Below are positions 8,034 to 18,337 of a stretch of DNA of 64,000 nucleotides, in pieces. Below the pieces are notes generated by a model, which was not told the DNA's origin, did not search any database, and saw nothing but the letters and a program-made list of their open reading frames with translations. Source of the stretch: Fictibacillus marinisediminis (GTDB lineage Bacteria > Bacillota > Bacilli > Bacillales > Fictibacillaceae); the NCBI RefSeq assembly GCF_023149135.1, contig NZ_JAIWJX010000002.1, forward strand, positions 2,542,001-2,606,000, in the 5' to 3' direction. Made by a program: the position numbers and the translations under genes. Position 1 is the first letter of the stretch. The number at the start of each line of letters is the position of its first letter.

Positions 8034-9495
8034 CGCGGCTCATTCTCCTTTCAAGCATGCGTCCCAGAACAGTTAATGCCATTACCATCAGATAATAGAT
8101 GATTCCTGCAGTTATCAGCGGCTCAAAATAACGGTACGTATCTGCCCCGACAATCTGTGCGCGCCTCATGATATCTGTCGTACCAATCACCGCAATGATG
8201 GCTGATTCCTTCGTTAATGTAATAAATTCGTTCATCAGTGCCGGCAGAATGTTCTTCAAGGCCTGAGGAAGGATGATCTGTCTCATCATTGAACCATAGG
8301 AGACCCCAAGCGCCATAGAAGCTTCACGCTGCCCTTTATCAACTCCATTGATTCCGGCCCTGATGATTTCGGAAACGTAAGCCGCTGAGTTCAATCCAAA
8401 GGTCAATACACCTGCAAGAAATGGTTCGATTTTATATCCTGTCAGCTGAGGTGTCGCATTATAGATAATCAGCAGCTGAAGAATAAGCGGTGTTCCACGG
8501 AAGATGGATGTATAAGCGTCTGCTCCCCATCGAAGCACTTTCACTTTGCTTATTTTGCACAGAGAAAGAATCGTACCAAGCACAAAGCCTAAAAGAATGG
8601 ACACAACCACAAATTTCAGGGTCGTTACTATCCCTTTTAAAATATACGGTACAGAAGGCATGATAGTTGAAAAGTCAACAATCGACTTCTTCTCTGCTTT
8701 TTTCTTAGATTTCGGTTCAAACCATTTTTTGGCGATTTTATCCAGCTCGCCATTCTTTTTCATCAGCGCAATCTGCTGATTAAAATCATCCGTCAGCTTA
8801 CTTCCTTTTTGAAGAGCAACCGCAGAACCGGCAGATGCGGAATCAGGTATTTCAAAAGCACTTAAATCTGAGTTTTTATTTAGATATTCAATAGCGACTC
8901 CGTCTTCAATAACGGCTCCATCAAATCTTTTAGACATAATTTCCTGTACAAGGTCAGGAACTTTATTTCTTTTTTCAATATGAACCTTGTCCACTTTATC
9001 AGCAATTTTTTTCGCTTCATTTTCCTGGATGGAACCTAGCTGGACACCAATTGTTTTTCCTTTTAAATCCTGAATCGTTTTAATTTTAGGATTATCTGTA
9101 ACGACCAGCTGCTTAGCTTGATAGTAGGTGTTTGAGAAATCCACCTTCTTCTTCCGCTCTGAATTCGGCGTCATGCCAGCCATGACGAAATCGACCCGCT
9201 TTGAATCAAGTGCAGGAACCAGACCGTTAAAATCCATATCTTTTATGACGAGATTATAGCCAAGCTTGTCCGCGATGTGATTAGCCACATCCACATCAAA
9301 ACCAATGATTTTGTTGCCTTTGGTCGTATCGATATACTCATAAGGCGCATAATCGGCAGATGTTCCCATCACCAGTGTTTTTTTATGTTTTTCTTTTGCT
9401 AAAGCCTGGTGCTCGCCCATTGGCAATACAGCCCCCACTGCACTGAAAATGATCAATAGCGCAAGTGAAAGCAATACATAGGTTCTTTTTAGCAT
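8026..9495 (-). CDS. Fused amino-acid-binding protein and ABC permease (ArtP-ArtQ type)
   Basis: A 489-residue fusion. Residues 1-36 are a signal sequence ending 'HQALA' with no lipobox cysteine. Residues 40-265 form a periplasmic-type binding domain ('[11 protein letters not shown]', '[16 protein letters not shown]', '[15 protein letters not shown]'). Residues 275-489 form the permease, with the EAA loop in '[33 protein letters not shown]'. In B. subtilis binding protein and permease (ArtP, ArtQ) are separate; fused forms are known, for example lactococcal GlnP. The binding domain would sit tethered outside the membrane. The start is the ATG at 9495 after GGGGG; a TTG four codons upstream overlaps the ribosome binding site. 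Substrate is inferred, probably arginine or glutamine. Confidence 0.9.
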   Translation of the reverse strand: MLKRTYVLLSLALLIIFSAVGAVLPMGEHQALAKEKHKKTLVMGTSADYAPYEYIDTTKGNKIIGFDVDVANHIADKLGYNLVIKDMDFNGLVPALDSKRVDFVMAGMTPNSERKKKVDFSNTYYQAKQLVVTDNPKIKTIQDLKGKTIGVQLGSIQENEAKKIADKVDKVHIEKRNKVPDLVQEIMSKRFDGAVIEDGVAIEYLNKNSDLSAFEIPDSASAGSAVALQKGSKLTDDFNQQIALMKKNGELDKIAKKWFEPKSKKKAEKKSIVDFSTIMPSVPYILKGIVTTLKFVVVSILLGFVLGTILSLCKISKVKVLRWGADAYTSIFRGTPLILQLLIIYNATPQLTGYKIEPFLAGVLTFGLNSAAYVSEIIRAGINGVDKGQREASMALGVSYGSMMRQIILPQALKNILPALMNEFITLTKESAIIAVIGTTDIMRRAQIVGADTYRYFEPLITAGIIYYLMVMALTVLGRMLERRMSRGD

Positions 9496-9535
9496 TATAT
9501 CCCCCAACTTTCTTAAAAAGTGTCTCTATAAAATT

Positions 9536-9557
9536 TATGCATTCATATTTATTCAAT
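9536..9557. promoter_or_regulatory. Candidate ARG box upstream of the amino-acid transporter
   Basis: The minus strand reads TTGAATAAATATGAATGCAT, close to the AhrC/ArgR ARG-box pattern (TGAATAAAAATNCA). It lies about 45 bases upstream of the fused permease start, where an arginine repressor could act. The match is imperfect and the region is AT-rich. Confidence 0.35.
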
Positions 9558-9638
9558 ATAATGTATTTTAACACAAAAAGTGAGTGATATTAGTTTTTAG
9601 ATAATTCCGAATGTATTTCTATTCATGATAGTGCATAA

Positions 9639-9673
9639 TAAAACCCATCCTCTAAGAGAGAATGGGTCTTAAA
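9639..9673 (-). terminator. Terminator of brxB
   Basis: The hairpin AAGACCCAT-loop-ATGGGTTTT, on the minus strand, starts just after the brxB stop codon. Confidence 0.7.
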
Positions 9674-9676
9674 TGT

Positions 9677-10108
9677 TTATTTGCAATAGGTATTAAACGC
9701 ATTGATTAATTTATTGACAACTTCCATCGGTTCTTCGCCTTCAATTTCGTGTCTTTGCACCATCGTTTGAATTTCTCCATCTTTTAGAAGCGCAAAGGAT
9801 GGGGAAGAAGGAGGATAACCGGTAAAATAAGAACGCGCTTTCTCTGTCGCTTCCTTATCCTGTCCGGCAAAAACGGTAACAAGATGATCCGGGCGGATAC
9901 CCTGCTTAACTGAATAAGAAGCAGCCGGCCTGGCAATACCGCCTGCGCATCCGCATACAGAATTGATCATAACCAACGTTGTTCCATTTTTAGCTAGTGC
10001 TTCATCTACCTCTTCAGGCGTCGTTAATTGCGTATATCCAGCCTCTACGATTTCTTTTCGTGCTGATTCAACGGCATCATTCATGAAAAAGTTAAAATTT
10101 AAATTCAT
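9677..10108 (-). CDS. brxB: Bacilliredoxin BrxB (YqiW)
   Basis: A 143-residue thioredoxin-fold protein of the DUF1094/BrxA-BrxB family. The CGC redox motif is at C52-G53-C54 in '[15 protein letters not shown]'. The family removes bacillithiol from S-bacillithiolated proteins in the cytoplasm after oxidative stress: the first cysteine attacks the mixed disulfide, and BSH together with the YpdA reductase regenerates the enzyme. The full length and the '[18 protein letters not shown]' segment match B. subtilis YqiW, which is also the neighbour of the bkd operon. It is a single-gene unit with terminators on either side. Confidence 0.92.
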   Translation of the reverse strand: MNLNFNFFMNDAVESARKEIVEAGYTQLTTPEEVDEALAKNGTTLVMINSVCGCAGGIARPAASYSVKQGIRPDHLVTVFAGQDKEATEKARSYFTGYPPSSPSFALLKDGEIQTMVQRHEIEGEEPMEVVNKLINAFNTYCK

Positions 10109-10157
10109 TGCTGACCTCCCCTTTCTGCCTTTATTTTACCCGTTTTCTTTATGAATA

Positions 10158-10192
10158 CAAAGAAAAGACGCTTACCGAAGCGTCTTTTCTTT
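10158..10192 (-). terminator. Strong terminator downstream of the bkd operon
   Basis: A 15-base perfect stem AAAGAAAAGACGCTT / AAGCGTCTTTTCTTT with a four-base loop. It ends the long bkd transcript before brxB; the A and T flanks make it usable in both directions. Confidence 0.85.
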
Positions 10193-10261
10193 AGGGGGTT
10201 ATGGGGTATGGAGGTGTTGATACTTCTTACTTACCCTTTTCATTCCCACATAAACCTCTTT

Positions 10262-11587
10262 TTAATAAATAGATGTTGTTTCACTCGAAATATTTTCCAA
10301 GCGTTCTTTAACACGGGCAAGGAACCGTCCGCAGACAAGTCCGTCAAGTACGCGGTGGTCAAGTGACAAACAAAGGTTAACCATATCACGGACTGCGATC
10401 ATACCGTTATTCATAACAACCGGACGTTTTACGATGGATTCTACCGAAAGAATCGCTGCCTGCGGGTAATTAATAATCGGTGTAGACATGACAGATCCAA
10501 AGGAGCCGGTATTATTGACAGTGAACGTGCCGCCTTTCATATCATCAGCGCCCAAACGGTTCGTACGGACTTTATCTGCCAGTTCCTTCACTTCACGCGC
10601 GATGCCTTTGATGCTCTTCTCATCTGCCTGTTTGATAACAGGAACGTAAAGTGCAGTATCGGTCGCTACAGCGATGGAAATGTTAATGTCTTTCTTCTGT
10701 ATAATCTTATCGCCCGCCCACATGGAATTCAATTGAGGGAATTCTTTCAGTGATTCGACGACAGCTTTGATAAAGAAAGGCAGGAACGTTAAGTTGTAGC
10801 CTTCTTTTGATTTAAAATCGTTTTTCACGCCATTGCGGTAAGACACGAGGTTAGTAACATCTACTTCGACCATCGTCCACGCATGAGGAGCTTCGTGTTT
10901 GCTCCTCACCATGTTGGCAGCAATCGCTTTTCTTACACCTGTAACTGGAATCTCAATATCGCCAGGCTGGCTTTCAACCGATGCTGCTGGTTTTGGTGCT
11001 TCAGTTTGAGGAGCCGCCTGTGGTTCTGGGGCCTTGACGTTTGCTGCCTCCTGAATCGGAGCTTGAGCCGGTGCTGTACCTTGTGCCGGAATATTACCGG
11101 ATTCAATCAATTTCATTAAATCTTTGCGGGTAATCCGGCCATTCATTCCGGTACCTTCCACTTGGTTCAGATCAATGTTATGTTCATCCGCTATTCGAAG
11201 AACAGCTGGAGAAAAACGGTTTTTCTCAGATTTGTCCCGCTTAGGAAGCCCAGTTTCTGAAGAAGCAGTCGCCGTTCCTTCTTCTTTTTTATCAGAAGAA
11301 GGAGCTGCCGGGGCTGCTTGCTCATTACTTTTTTCCGCTGTCCCGCTTTCCGTATCGATATAACAGATCAACTCGCCCACAGCGAGTGTGTCGCCTTCCT
11401 GAGCAGACAATTCTTTAATAACTCCAGTAAATGAAGAAGGAATTTCTGCATTTACCTTATCTGTCATTACTTCAGCAAGCGGATCGTATTTCTTTATATG
11501 ATCGCCAGGCTGTACCAGCCATTTGCTGATTGTTCCTTCTGTAACGCTCTCCCCGAGCTGGGGCATTAAGATTTTTTCCGTAGCCAT
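10262..11587 (-). CDS. bkdB: Branched-chain alpha-keto acid dehydrogenase E2 (BkdB)
   Basis: A 441-residue dihydrolipoyl acyltransferase, the core of the complex that turns branched-chain keto acids into isobutyryl-, isovaleryl- and 2-methylbutyryl-CoA. It has one lipoyl domain at residues 1-77 with the lipoylated lysine in 'MTDKVNAEI', an Ala/Pro/Glu-rich linker, a peripheral-subunit-binding domain around 125-162 ('FSPAVLRIADEHNID'), a second Ala/Pro-rich linker, and a catalytic domain from about 210 ending with 'LSLDHRVLDGLVCGRFL' (DHRxxDG). It is the last gene of the operon. The lipoate could be supplied by the LipM pathway encoded near 50 kb. Confidence 0.94.
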   Translation of the reverse strand: MATEKILMPQLGESVTEGTISKWLVQPGDHIKKYDPLAEVMTDKVNAEIPSSFTGVIKELSAQEGDTLAVGELICYIDTESGTAEKSNEQAAPAAPSSDKKEEGTATASSETGLPKRDKSEKNRFSPAVLRIADEHNIDLNQVEGTGMNGRITRKDLMKLIESGNIPAQGTAPAQAPIQEAANVKAPEPQAAPQTEAPKPAASVESQPGDIEIPVTGVRKAIAANMVRSKHEAPHAWTMVEVDVTNLVSYRNGVKNDFKSKEGYNLTFLPFFIKAVVESLKEFPQLNSMWAGDKIIQKKDINISIAVATDTALYVPVIKQADEKSIKGIAREVKELADKVRTNRLGADDMKGGTFTVNNTGSFGSVMSTPIINYPQAAILSVESIVKRPVVMNNGMIAVRDMVNLCLSLDHRVLDGLVCGRFLARVKERLENISSETTSIY

Positions 11588-11615
11588 TTATTCACCCTCC
11601 TGCTAGAGTGCTGTT

Positions 11616-12599
11616 TTAGAATTCAGCAAGTTCTCTCATTGCTTTTTCTACCTTATCCGGATTCACCATAAAATACTTCTCCATCGTTGGAGCGTAAGGC
11701 ATTGCAGGCACATCAGGCCCTGCAAGACGTTTAATCGGTGCGTCCAGTTCAAAGAGGCAATGTTCACCGATAATAGCGGAAACTTCGCTCATAATGCTTC
11801 CTTCTTTATTATCTTCAGTCAATAGCAATACTTTGCCTGTTTTTGAAGCAGCTTCAATAATCGCTTCTTTGTCAAGAGGATATACGGTCCTTAAATCAAG
11901 GACATGAGCGGAAATTCCGTCTTTCTCAAGCTTTTCTGCTGCTTGAAGCGCAAAATGTACACATAAGCCATATGTAATGACCGTAATATCATCACCTTCA
12001 CGTTTCACGTCGGCTTTGCCGATCGGCAGTGTATATTCTTCTTCTGGAACTTCACCTTTGATCAAACGGTAAGCGCGTTTATGTTCAAAGAAAAGAACAG
12101 GATCTTCATCACGAATCGCAGCTTTCAGAAGGCCTTTTACATCATAAGGAGTCGATGGCATCACGATCTTAAGTCCAGGAACATTAGCGAACAATGCTTC
12201 GACTGACTGAGAATGGTACAGAGCACCATGAACCCCGCCGCCATACGGAGCGCGGATAGTGATCGGACATGTCCAGTCATTGTTCGAACGGTAACGGATC
12301 TTCGCAGCCTCTGAAACAATCTGGTTTACAGCAGGCATGATGAAATCAGCAAACTGCATTTCAGCAATAGGCCGCATGCCATACATCGCTGCACCAATTC
12401 CTACCCCTGCAATCGCGGACTCCGCCAATGGAGCATCAATTACTCGATCTTCACCAAACTCTTCTATTAATCCAGCAGTGGCACGGAACACTCCTCCGCG
12501 TACTCCAACATCTTCTCCAACCACAAAAACTTTTTTATCCCGTTGCATTTCTTCTCGTATCGCCTGTGTTACTGCATCTATATAGGAAATAATCGGCAT
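11616..12599 (-). CDS. bkdAB: Branched-chain alpha-keto acid dehydrogenase E1 beta subunit
   Basis: A 327-residue E1 beta subunit. 'DAVTQAIREEMQRDKKVFVVGEDVG' opens the pyrimidine-binding transketolase-like domain; 'VIDAPLAESAIAGVGIGAAMYGMRPIAEMQFADF' and the C-terminal 'DLRTVYPLDKEAIIEAASKTGKVLLLTED' are family hallmarks. With BkdAA it forms an alpha2beta2 thiamine-diphosphate enzyme that decarboxylates keto acids from Val, Leu and Ile. It lies 12 bases after bkdAA and 28 bases before bkdB. Confidence 0.94.
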   Translation of the reverse strand: MPIISYIDAVTQAIREEMQRDKKVFVVGEDVGVRGGVFRATAGLIEEFGEDRVIDAPLAESAIAGVGIGAAMYGMRPIAEMQFADFIMPAVNQIVSEAAKIRYRSNNDWTCPITIRAPYGGGVHGALYHSQSVEALFANVPGLKIVMPSTPYDVKGLLKAAIRDEDPVLFFEHKRAYRLIKGEVPEEEYTLPIGKADVKREGDDITVITYGLCVHFALQAAEKLEKDGISAHVLDLRTVYPLDKEAIIEAASKTGKVLLLTEDNKEGSIMSEVSAIIGEHCLFELDAPIKRLAGPDVPAMPYAPTMEKYFMVNPDKVEKAMRELAEF

Positions 12600-12611
12600 G
12601 GTTTCTCCCCC

Positions 12612-13604
12612 TTACTCTGCATAAACAAAGCGCATTGCAGATTCTGGGTCTGCATACGGCGCTGCTTCTGCATAATCAGTTGCTTCATCAATGATCGCTG
12701 CAATTTCTTCATGGCATTGCTTCTCAAACTCGTCAGTTAGAACGCCTGCATCTTTTAGATATTGAGCAAACGTAAAGATCGAATCCTTTGCCTTTGCTTC
12801 TTCAACTTCTTCCCTTGTACGATAGGCACGGTCATCATCATCACTGGAGTGAGGAGTCAGCCTGTATGACACGGCTTCGATCAATGTTGGACCCTCTCCG
12901 CGGCGTCCGCGGTCTGCAGCTTCTTTCACTGCTTCATATACAGCCAATGGATCGTTTCCGTCTACGGTAACACCAGGAATGCCATAGCCTAAAGCACGGT
13001 CTGAAACATTTTTGCACGCCAGTTGTTTTTGGATCGGTACAGAAATGGCGTATTTATTATTTTCACACATGAAGATAACAGGAAGTTTGTGAACACTGGC
13101 AAAGTTGATGCCTTCATGAAAATCTCCCTGATTGGAAGAACCCTCTCCAAATGTGGTAAATGTAACAAGATCTTTTCCTTCAAGTTTTCCGCCAAGTGCC
13201 ATACCGACAGCGTGTGGAACTTGAGTCGTAACGGGGGAAGAACCTGTTACGATTCGATATTTTTTTCCGCCAAAGTGACCCGGCATCTGCCTTCCACCGC
13301 TGTTAGGATCTTCAGCTTTTGCAAAACCTGAAAGCATCAAGTCTTTTGCAGTCATCCCAAACCAAAGGACGACTCCCATGTCTCTGTAATACGGCAATGC
13401 GAAATCTTTTTCACGGTCCAGCGCCATCGCGGCTCCGACCTGTGCTGCTTCCTGCCCCTGGCAAGAGATAACGAACGGGATTTTACCAGCCCGGTTCAAC
13501 AGCCACATACGCTCATCGATTTTTCTGGCCATCAGCATCGTTCTATACATTTCAAGGACTTTTTCGTCCGTTAAACCAAGTCTTTCATGGCGGTTTTCGC
13601 CCAT
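12612..13604 (-). CDS. bkdAA: Branched-chain alpha-keto acid dehydrogenase E1 alpha subunit
   Basis: A 330-residue thiamine-diphosphate-binding subunit. The diphosphate/Mg site is the G-E-G...N segment 'FGEGSSNQGDFHEGINFASVHKLPVIFMCENNKYAIS'. 'SYRLTPHSSDDDDRAYR' carries the phosphorylation-loop-type sequence seen in E1 alpha proteins. It acts in the cytosolic complex with BkdAB, BkdB and LpdV. GGAGG precedes the ATG. The gene sits 18 bases downstream of lpdV in the operon order usual for Bacillus. Confidence 0.94.
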   Translation of the reverse strand: MGENRHERLGLTDEKVLEMYRTMLMARKIDERMWLLNRAGKIPFVISCQGQEAAQVGAAMALDREKDFALPYYRDMGVVLWFGMTAKDLMLSGFAKAEDPNSGGRQMPGHFGGKKYRIVTGSSPVTTQVPHAVGMALGGKLEGKDLVTFTTFGEGSSNQGDFHEGINFASVHKLPVIFMCENNKYAISVPIQKQLACKNVSDRALGYGIPGVTVDGNDPLAVYEAVKEAADRGRRGEGPTLIEAVSYRLTPHSSDDDDRAYRTREEVEEAKAKDSIFTFAQYLKDAGVLTDEFEKQCHEEIAAIIDEATDYAEAAPYADPESAMRFVYAE

Positions 13605-13622
13605 GATAGATCCCTCCTATTT

Positions 13623-15044
13623 TTAGAAATGAATCGCTTTTCCATCGACGGCAAGCGCAGCTTCCCCGAACACTTCAGAAAGTGTAGGATGAGGATGAAC
13701 AGTCTGGGCGATCTCCCATGGTGTAGCATCCAGAACTCTCGCCAGACCTGCTTCAGAAATCATATCGGTAACGTGCGGTCCAATCATATGGACCCCCAAA
13801 AGATCGTCCGTTGCTTCATCCACTACAAGTTTAACAAATCCGTCTGATTCTCCATAAACAAGAGCCTTACCGATTGCTTTGAACGGAAACTTTCCGACCT
13901 TTACAGTATACCCTTTCTCTTTCGCTTCCTTTTCCGTATATCCTACACTCGCCATTTCCGGGCTGGAGTAAATACACTTAGAGATCATGGAATAATCAAT
14001 TGGGTGCGGGTTCTGGTTGGAAAGATGCTCTACTGCTGCAATACCTTCATGTGAAGCCACATGAGCAAGCTGCAGCCCGCCAATAACATCTCCGATGGCA
14101 TAGATATGGCTTTCTGCCGTTTGGTAATATTCGTTTGTTTCGATAAACCCTTTTTCTACTTTGATCGCTGTGTTCTCCAGGCCAATTCCTTCCACATTTG
14201 CCTGGCGTCCAACGGAAACAAGGATTTTTTCTGCCGAAAACGATGCCGTTCCGCCTTTATGCTCAGCATCAATCTGAACGGATTCTTCTTTTTTCAGCGT
14301 TTCTGAAAGAACTTTCGCACCTGTAACAAGTTTGATTCCTTTTTTCTTCAAGATGCGTGCAGCTTCCTTGGAAATCTCTTCATCTTCTGTCGGAAGGATT
14401 CTGTCCGCATATTCTACAACCGTAACTTCGACCCCGAAATCATTGAGCATGGAAGCCCATTCGATGCCGATTACTCCGCCTCCGATGATCAGGATGGATG
14501 CTGGAAGAGTCTCCATTTTCAGAGCATCATCTGAAGACATGACCAATTTGCCGTCAATCTCTAACCCAGGCAGTGTACGAGGCCTGGATCCAGTCGCTAC
14601 TATAACATTCTGCGGAATGAGGATTTCATTCTCGTCTCCATTGTTAAATTCAACCGAAATTGTTCCAGGCATCGGAGAAAAAATGGATGGCCCAAGGATA
14701 CGGCCTGTCCCTTCGAAGACTTGAATGTCCCCTTTTTTCATGAGGTGCTTTACACCGTTATGAAGCTGATCAACAATTTTTTGTTTGCGTTCCTGTACTT
14801 TATTAAAATCAAGGGACACACCTTCAATGGAAACACCGTATTCAGCTGCTTTTTTAGAAGTAGAATAAACTTCTGCACTTCGCAGCAAGGCTTTGCTTGG
14901 AATACACCCTTTATGAAGGCAAGTTCCGCCAAGCAATCCTTTTTCCACTATCGCTACTTTTTTGCCTATTTGAGCTGCACGGATGGCTGCAACATAGCCG
15001 CCTGTACCGCCGCCGAGGATTACTAAATCAAAATCAGTTGCCAT
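13623..15044 (-). CDS. lpdV: Dihydrolipoyl dehydrogenase E3 of the BCKDH complex
   Basis: A 473-residue FAD- and NAD-dependent disulfide oxidoreductase. The FAD motif is 'LGGGTGGYVAAI'. The redox disulfide is in 'GGTCLHKGCIPSKALL', the NAD motif is 'IIGGGVIGIEWASML', and the catalytic His-Glu pair is in 'HPHPTLSEVFGEA'. It reoxidises the dihydrolipoyl group of BkdB and makes NADH. A copy inside the bkd operon, separate from the pyruvate dehydrogenase E3, is normal for Bacillus. Confidence 0.93.
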   Translation of the reverse strand: MATDFDLVILGGGTGGYVAAIRAAQIGKKVAIVEKGLLGGTCLHKGCIPSKALLRSAEVYSTSKKAAEYGVSIEGVSLDFNKVQERKQKIVDQLHNGVKHLMKKGDIQVFEGTGRILGPSIFSPMPGTISVEFNNGDENEILIPQNVIVATGSRPRTLPGLEIDGKLVMSSDDALKMETLPASILIIGGGVIGIEWASMLNDFGVEVTVVEYADRILPTEDEEISKEAARILKKKGIKLVTGAKVLSETLKKEESVQIDAEHKGGTASFSAEKILVSVGRQANVEGIGLENTAIKVEKGFIETNEYYQTAESHIYAIGDVIGGLQLAHVASHEGIAAVEHLSNQNPHPIDYSMISKCIYSSPEMASVGYTEKEAKEKGYTVKVGKFPFKAIGKALVYGESDGFVKLVVDEATDDLLGVHMIGPHVTDMISEAGLARVLDATPWEIAQTVHPHPTLSEVFGEAALAVDGKAIHF

Positions 15045-15064
15045 ACTGTTTCTCCTTTATCACT

Positions 15065-16174
15065 TTAATTCGTTCGGACAGAAACATCTGATGCAGGATA
15101 ATCTTTGGCTTCTTCCTCGCCTTTTAATACGCGAAGCCCTCCTTCGGCCAAAGCCTGAAGCTCATTTTCACCGGGCTGAACGATAACATCAGCAATCCAT
15201 TCTACACGTTCTGTAATCTTTTTCACAAATTCCTTGCCGTAAGCTAGTCCTCCGGTAATGATGATCGCGTCAACTTGTCCTTCTAATACGGTACTGGAAG
15301 CGCCTATCTCCTTTGCCACCTGGTAGGCCATCGCATCGTAGATCAGCGCCGCTTCTTCATTGCCATTCGCGATCATCGCTTCGACCCTTACTGCATCATT
15401 CGTGCCAAGGTATCCGACAAGGCCGCCTTGTCCGACCAGTTTCTTCATGATCTCATCGGGATAGTATTCGCCTGAAAAGCATAATTCCACTAAATCTCCG
15501 ACAGGAACGGTTCCGGCTCGTTCAGGTGAGAATGGACCTTCGCCGTGAAGACCGTTGTTTACATCAATAACTTTGCCGTAAAGATGAGCACCAACGGTAA
15601 TTCCTCCGCCCATGTGCGTAACAATGAGCCTGAGGCTAGAGTATGGCTTACCAAGTAGAGAGGATACTCTTCTTGCAACAGCTTTTTGGTTCAATGCATG
15701 AAAAATACTCTTTCGCTTAATCTCTGGGATTCCCGAGACTCTCGCAAGCGGCTGCATCTCATCGACGACAACGGGATCAACAATAAATGATGGAATGTTT
15801 AGTCCGGATGCGATTTCGTATGAGATGATCCCGCCGAGATTAGAAGCATGCTCTCCCGCATAGCCCTTTCTAAGATCCGCAAGCATCAGATCATTCACAT
15901 GATACGTTCCGCCCTCGATGGGACGCAGCAAACCGCCGCGCCCTACTACCGCACTTAATTTAGAAATGTTGATTCCTTCATGATCAAGGGTTTCGAGAAT
16001 TGTATTTTTTCGAAATTCATATTGATCGATAATATTTTCAAATGTATTGATACAGTCGCTGTCATGCCGTATAGTTTTTTCAAAAACAGCACGTTCATTG
16101 TCGAAAATCCCGATTTTGGTAGAGGTTGATCCTGGATTGATGACGAGTAAGCGATGTTCTTTTGTAGGCACCAT
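15065..16174 (-). CDS. buk: Butyrate kinase
   Basis: A 369-residue acetokinase-family enzyme. '[16 protein letters not shown]' is the N-terminal phosphate loop; '[40 protein letters not shown]' and '[13 protein letters not shown]' are typical of Buk. It transfers phosphate from butyryl- or isobutyryl-phosphate to ADP (or the reverse), so with Ptb it links branched acyl-CoA to free acid and ATP. The start is the ATG at 16174 after GGAGG; the longer frame begins at a TTG inside that site. It lies between bcd and lpdV in the operon. Confidence 0.92.
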   Translation of the reverse strand: MVPTKEHRLLVINPGSTSTKIGIFDNERAVFEKTIRHDSDCINTFENIIDQYEFRKNTILETLDHEGINISKLSAVVGRGGLLRPIEGGTYHVNDLMLADLRKGYAGEHASNLGGIISYEIASGLNIPSFIVDPVVVDEMQPLARVSGIPEIKRKSIFHALNQKAVARRVSSLLGKPYSSLRLIVTHMGGGITVGAHLYGKVIDVNNGLHGEGPFSPERAGTVPVGDLVELCFSGEYYPDEIMKKLVGQGGLVGYLGTNDAVRVEAMIANGNEEAALIYDAMAYQVAKEIGASSTVLEGQVDAIIITGGLAYGKEFVKKITERVEWIADVIVQPGENELQALAEGGLRVLKGEEEAKDYPASDVSVRTN

Positions 16175-16200
16175 ATAAACCTCCAATGTTCAAACCGAGA

Positions 16201-17301
16201 TTAGCGGGTTCTGCTGGACAGGATATGACGTTCGTTTAAAAGGAACTGGCTTCTGGAATTGCGCATTCTTTCAATTCGTTCTTCAGCGAGCCTGTCAGCT
16301 GCCAAATAAGTCGGGATACCATCGCGTTTTGAAATCTCGATAACTTTCGCAATGTTGTCATAGATGGTCTCAACTTTTTTCATAGCACGGTCGCGGTTGT
16401 AGCCGTTCAATTCATCTGCTACATTGATAACACCGCCCGCATTGATGACATAATCAGGAGCATAAATGATTCCCATTTCGTGGATCGCATCTCCATGACG
16501 TGTTTCACGAAGCTGGTTGTTTGCCGCACCCGCGATGACTTTTGCCTTAATCTGGCCGATCGTTTGGTCGTTGATGATCGCTCCTAATGCACATGGTGCA
16601 AAAATGTCACATTCAACTCCATAGATTTCGTCAGGGTCGACTGCTTTCGCACCAAATTCTTCAACGACACGGTCAACCGCTTCTTTGTTGATATCTGTAA
16701 CGATAAGCTGTGCGCCTTCTTCGTTTAAATGGCGGCAAAGATTGTAGGCAACATGCCCCACACCTTGAACTGCAATTACTTTCCCTTCAAGTGAATCCGT
16801 GCCAAACGCTTCGTTGGCTGCCGCTTTCATTCCGCGGTAAACACCGTAAGCTGTAACTGGTGATGGATTGCCTGAAGAACCGAAAGCAGGAGAGACACCT
16901 GTTACGAATGGTGTTTCCTGGTAGATGATATCCATGTCTTCAACCGTTGTACCTACATCCTCAGCTGTAATGTATCGGCCGTTAAGACCTTGAATATAAC
17001 GTCCGAACGCACGGAACATTTCCTCATTCTTGTCTTTTTTCGGATCGCCGATAATAACCGTTTTTCCGCCGCCAAGGTTCAGACCTGCAGCCGCATTTTT
17101 GTAAGTCATACCGCGTGCGAGTCTAAGTGCATCTTCAAACGCATCTGCTTCAGTGTTGTATGTCCACATTCTTGTCCCGCCTAATGCTGGCCCAAGTGTT
17201 GTATCGTGAATAACAACAATGGCTTTTAATCCTGATTGTTTATCTTGGCAAACCACCATTTGCTCATAATCATATGTTTCCATGTATTTGAATAGTTCCA
17301 T
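16201..17301 (-). CDS. bcd: Leucine dehydrogenase (branched-chain amino acid dehydrogenase)
   Basis: A 366-residue Glu/Leu/Phe/Val dehydrogenase. '[10 protein letters not shown]' and '[19 protein letters not shown]' contain the substrate lysines, including the catalytic K in 'GMTYKN'; the NAD-binding motif is '[11 protein letters not shown]'. It oxidatively deaminates Leu, Val and Ile to keto acids, feeding the BCKDH complex encoded downstream. The start is the ATG at 17301: its ribosome binding site AGGAGG lies inside the end of ptb, whose stop codon is one base away. A start 12 codons earlier would overlap ptb. Confidence 0.94.
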   Translation of the reverse strand: MELFKYMETYDYEQMVVCQDKQSGLKAIVVIHDTTLGPALGGTRMWTYNTEADAFEDALRLARGMTYKNAAAGLNLGGGKTVIIGDPKKDKNEEMFRAFGRYIQGLNGRYITAEDVGTTVEDMDIIYQETPFVTGVSPAFGSSGNPSPVTAYGVYRGMKAAANEAFGTDSLEGKVIAVQGVGHVAYNLCRHLNEEGAQLIVTDINKEAVDRVVEEFGAKAVDPDEIYGVECDIFAPCALGAIINDQTIGQIKAKVIAGAANNQLRETRHGDAIHEMGIIYAPDYVINAGGVINVADELNGYNRDRAMKKVETIYDNIAKVIEISKRDGIPTYLAADRLAEERIERMRNSRSQFLLNERHILSSRTR

Positions 17302-17302
17302 T

Positions 17303-18223
17303 TTATTTTTCCTCCTGGTTGTTGTTATTTTTTTCAAGTGATTTTACTGCAAGAGCAATAGAGTACAGCTTGCTTTCAGCCGTATCCGCTCTGGAAGTCA
17401 GAACGATTGGTGCACGGGCACCTGCGATAACTGCTCCCACCTTGGCATTTGCAAAATAGATAAGTGATTTATACAAAGCGTTGCCTGTCTCGATCGCAGG
17501 AACAACCAGTACATCGGCATGCCCTGCAACCTCGCCGGATATGCCTTTGTGTTCAGCCGCTTTTACTGAAATGGCATTATCCAATGCAAGGGGACCATCG
17601 ACGATACACCCGCTGATTTGTCCTCTCTTGTTCATCACCGTCAGAGCACTCGCATCCAGCGTTGCCTGCATGGCCGTGTTCACGGATTCAACAGCCGCCA
17701 AGACCGCAACCTTAGGCATTTCAACTCCGATACCTCTTGCAACCTGCACGGCGTTCTCGATGATCTGTGCTTTTTGCTGAAGATTTGGAGCAATATTCAT
17801 TCCTGAATCGGTTACAAACAGCAGCCGATCATAGCCTGGAACTTCAAAGGCAGCGACATGTGACAGAATTTTACCCGTCCGCAGCCCGTTTTCTTTGTGA
17901 AGGACTGCTTTAAGCAGGTCAGCTGTAGGAATCAGTCCTTTCATCACGATATCTGCTTGACCGCTGCTAACCACTTTCACAGCTTCAAGTGCAGCGTTTT
18001 CAGGTTTTGCTTCCATAATCTGAAGCTCTTCATTTTGCTCAAGCTTACTTCGCTGTAGCAAAAATTGGATTTTTTCTTTATTTCCAACAAGGATAAATGA
18101 TGCAATCCCTTTTTCATAGGCCTGCTTCACTGACAGAATGACTTCTTCATCTTCAGCAGCGGCAACTGCCACTACTTTTTTTGATTCCGTTGAAATGGAG
18201 TTCAGCAGATGTTCTAGTTTCAA
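17303..18223 (-). CDS. ptb: Phosphate butyryltransferase
   Basis: A 306-residue phosphotransacylase of the Pta/Ptb family that exchanges CoA for phosphate on butyryl-CoA and branched acyl-CoA. '[30 protein letters not shown]' and '[26 protein letters not shown]' are diagnostic. It starts at a TTG (18223) preceded by AAAGGAGG, which aligns with the usual N-terminus. It is the first gene of the seven-gene operon, and the SigL promoter and the BkdR gene lie directly upstream. Confidence 0.92.
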   Translation of the reverse strand: MKLEHLLNSISTESKKVVAVAAAEDEEVILSVKQAYEKGIASFILVGNKEKIQFLLQRSKLEQNEELQIMEAKPENAALEAVKVVSSGQADIVMKGLIPTADLLKAVLHKENGLRTGKILSHVAAFEVPGYDRLLFVTDSGMNIAPNLQQKAQIIENAVQVARGIGVEMPKVAVLAAVESVNTAMQATLDASALTVMNKRGQISGCIVDGPLALDNAISVKAAEHKGISGEVAGHADVLVVPAIETGNALYKSLIYFANAKVGAVIAGARAPIVLTSRADTAESKLYSIALAVKSLEKNNNNQEEK

Positions 18224-18257
18224 TGTTCAGCCTCCTTTTGCCACCCTTCTAATTACC

Positions 18258-18275
18258 TTGCAAGAACCGTGCCAA
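18258..18275 (-). promoter_or_regulatory. SigL (sigma-54) promoter of the ptb-bkd operon
   Basis: On the minus strand TTGGCAC, five bases, TTGCAA: a full match to the -24/-12 consensus (TGGCAC-N5-TTGC). It lies 35 bases upstream of ptb and next to the gene for the sigma-54 activator BkdR, as in B. subtilis. A perfect six-base inverted repeat, AACCGT-GCCA-ACGGTT (18265-18280), overlaps the -24 element. Confidence 0.93.
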
Positions 18276-18337
18276 CGGTTTTCCTCCTTTAAAATTGGCT
18301 GAATTGTTATTTTTACTATGAATATAATTGCACACTG

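Noticed and set aside
9496..9676. Possible T-box or riboswitch leader upstream of the amino-acid transporter
   Set aside because: No T-box motif, specifier loop or antiterminator/terminator pair; only the brxB terminator and an ARG-like box.
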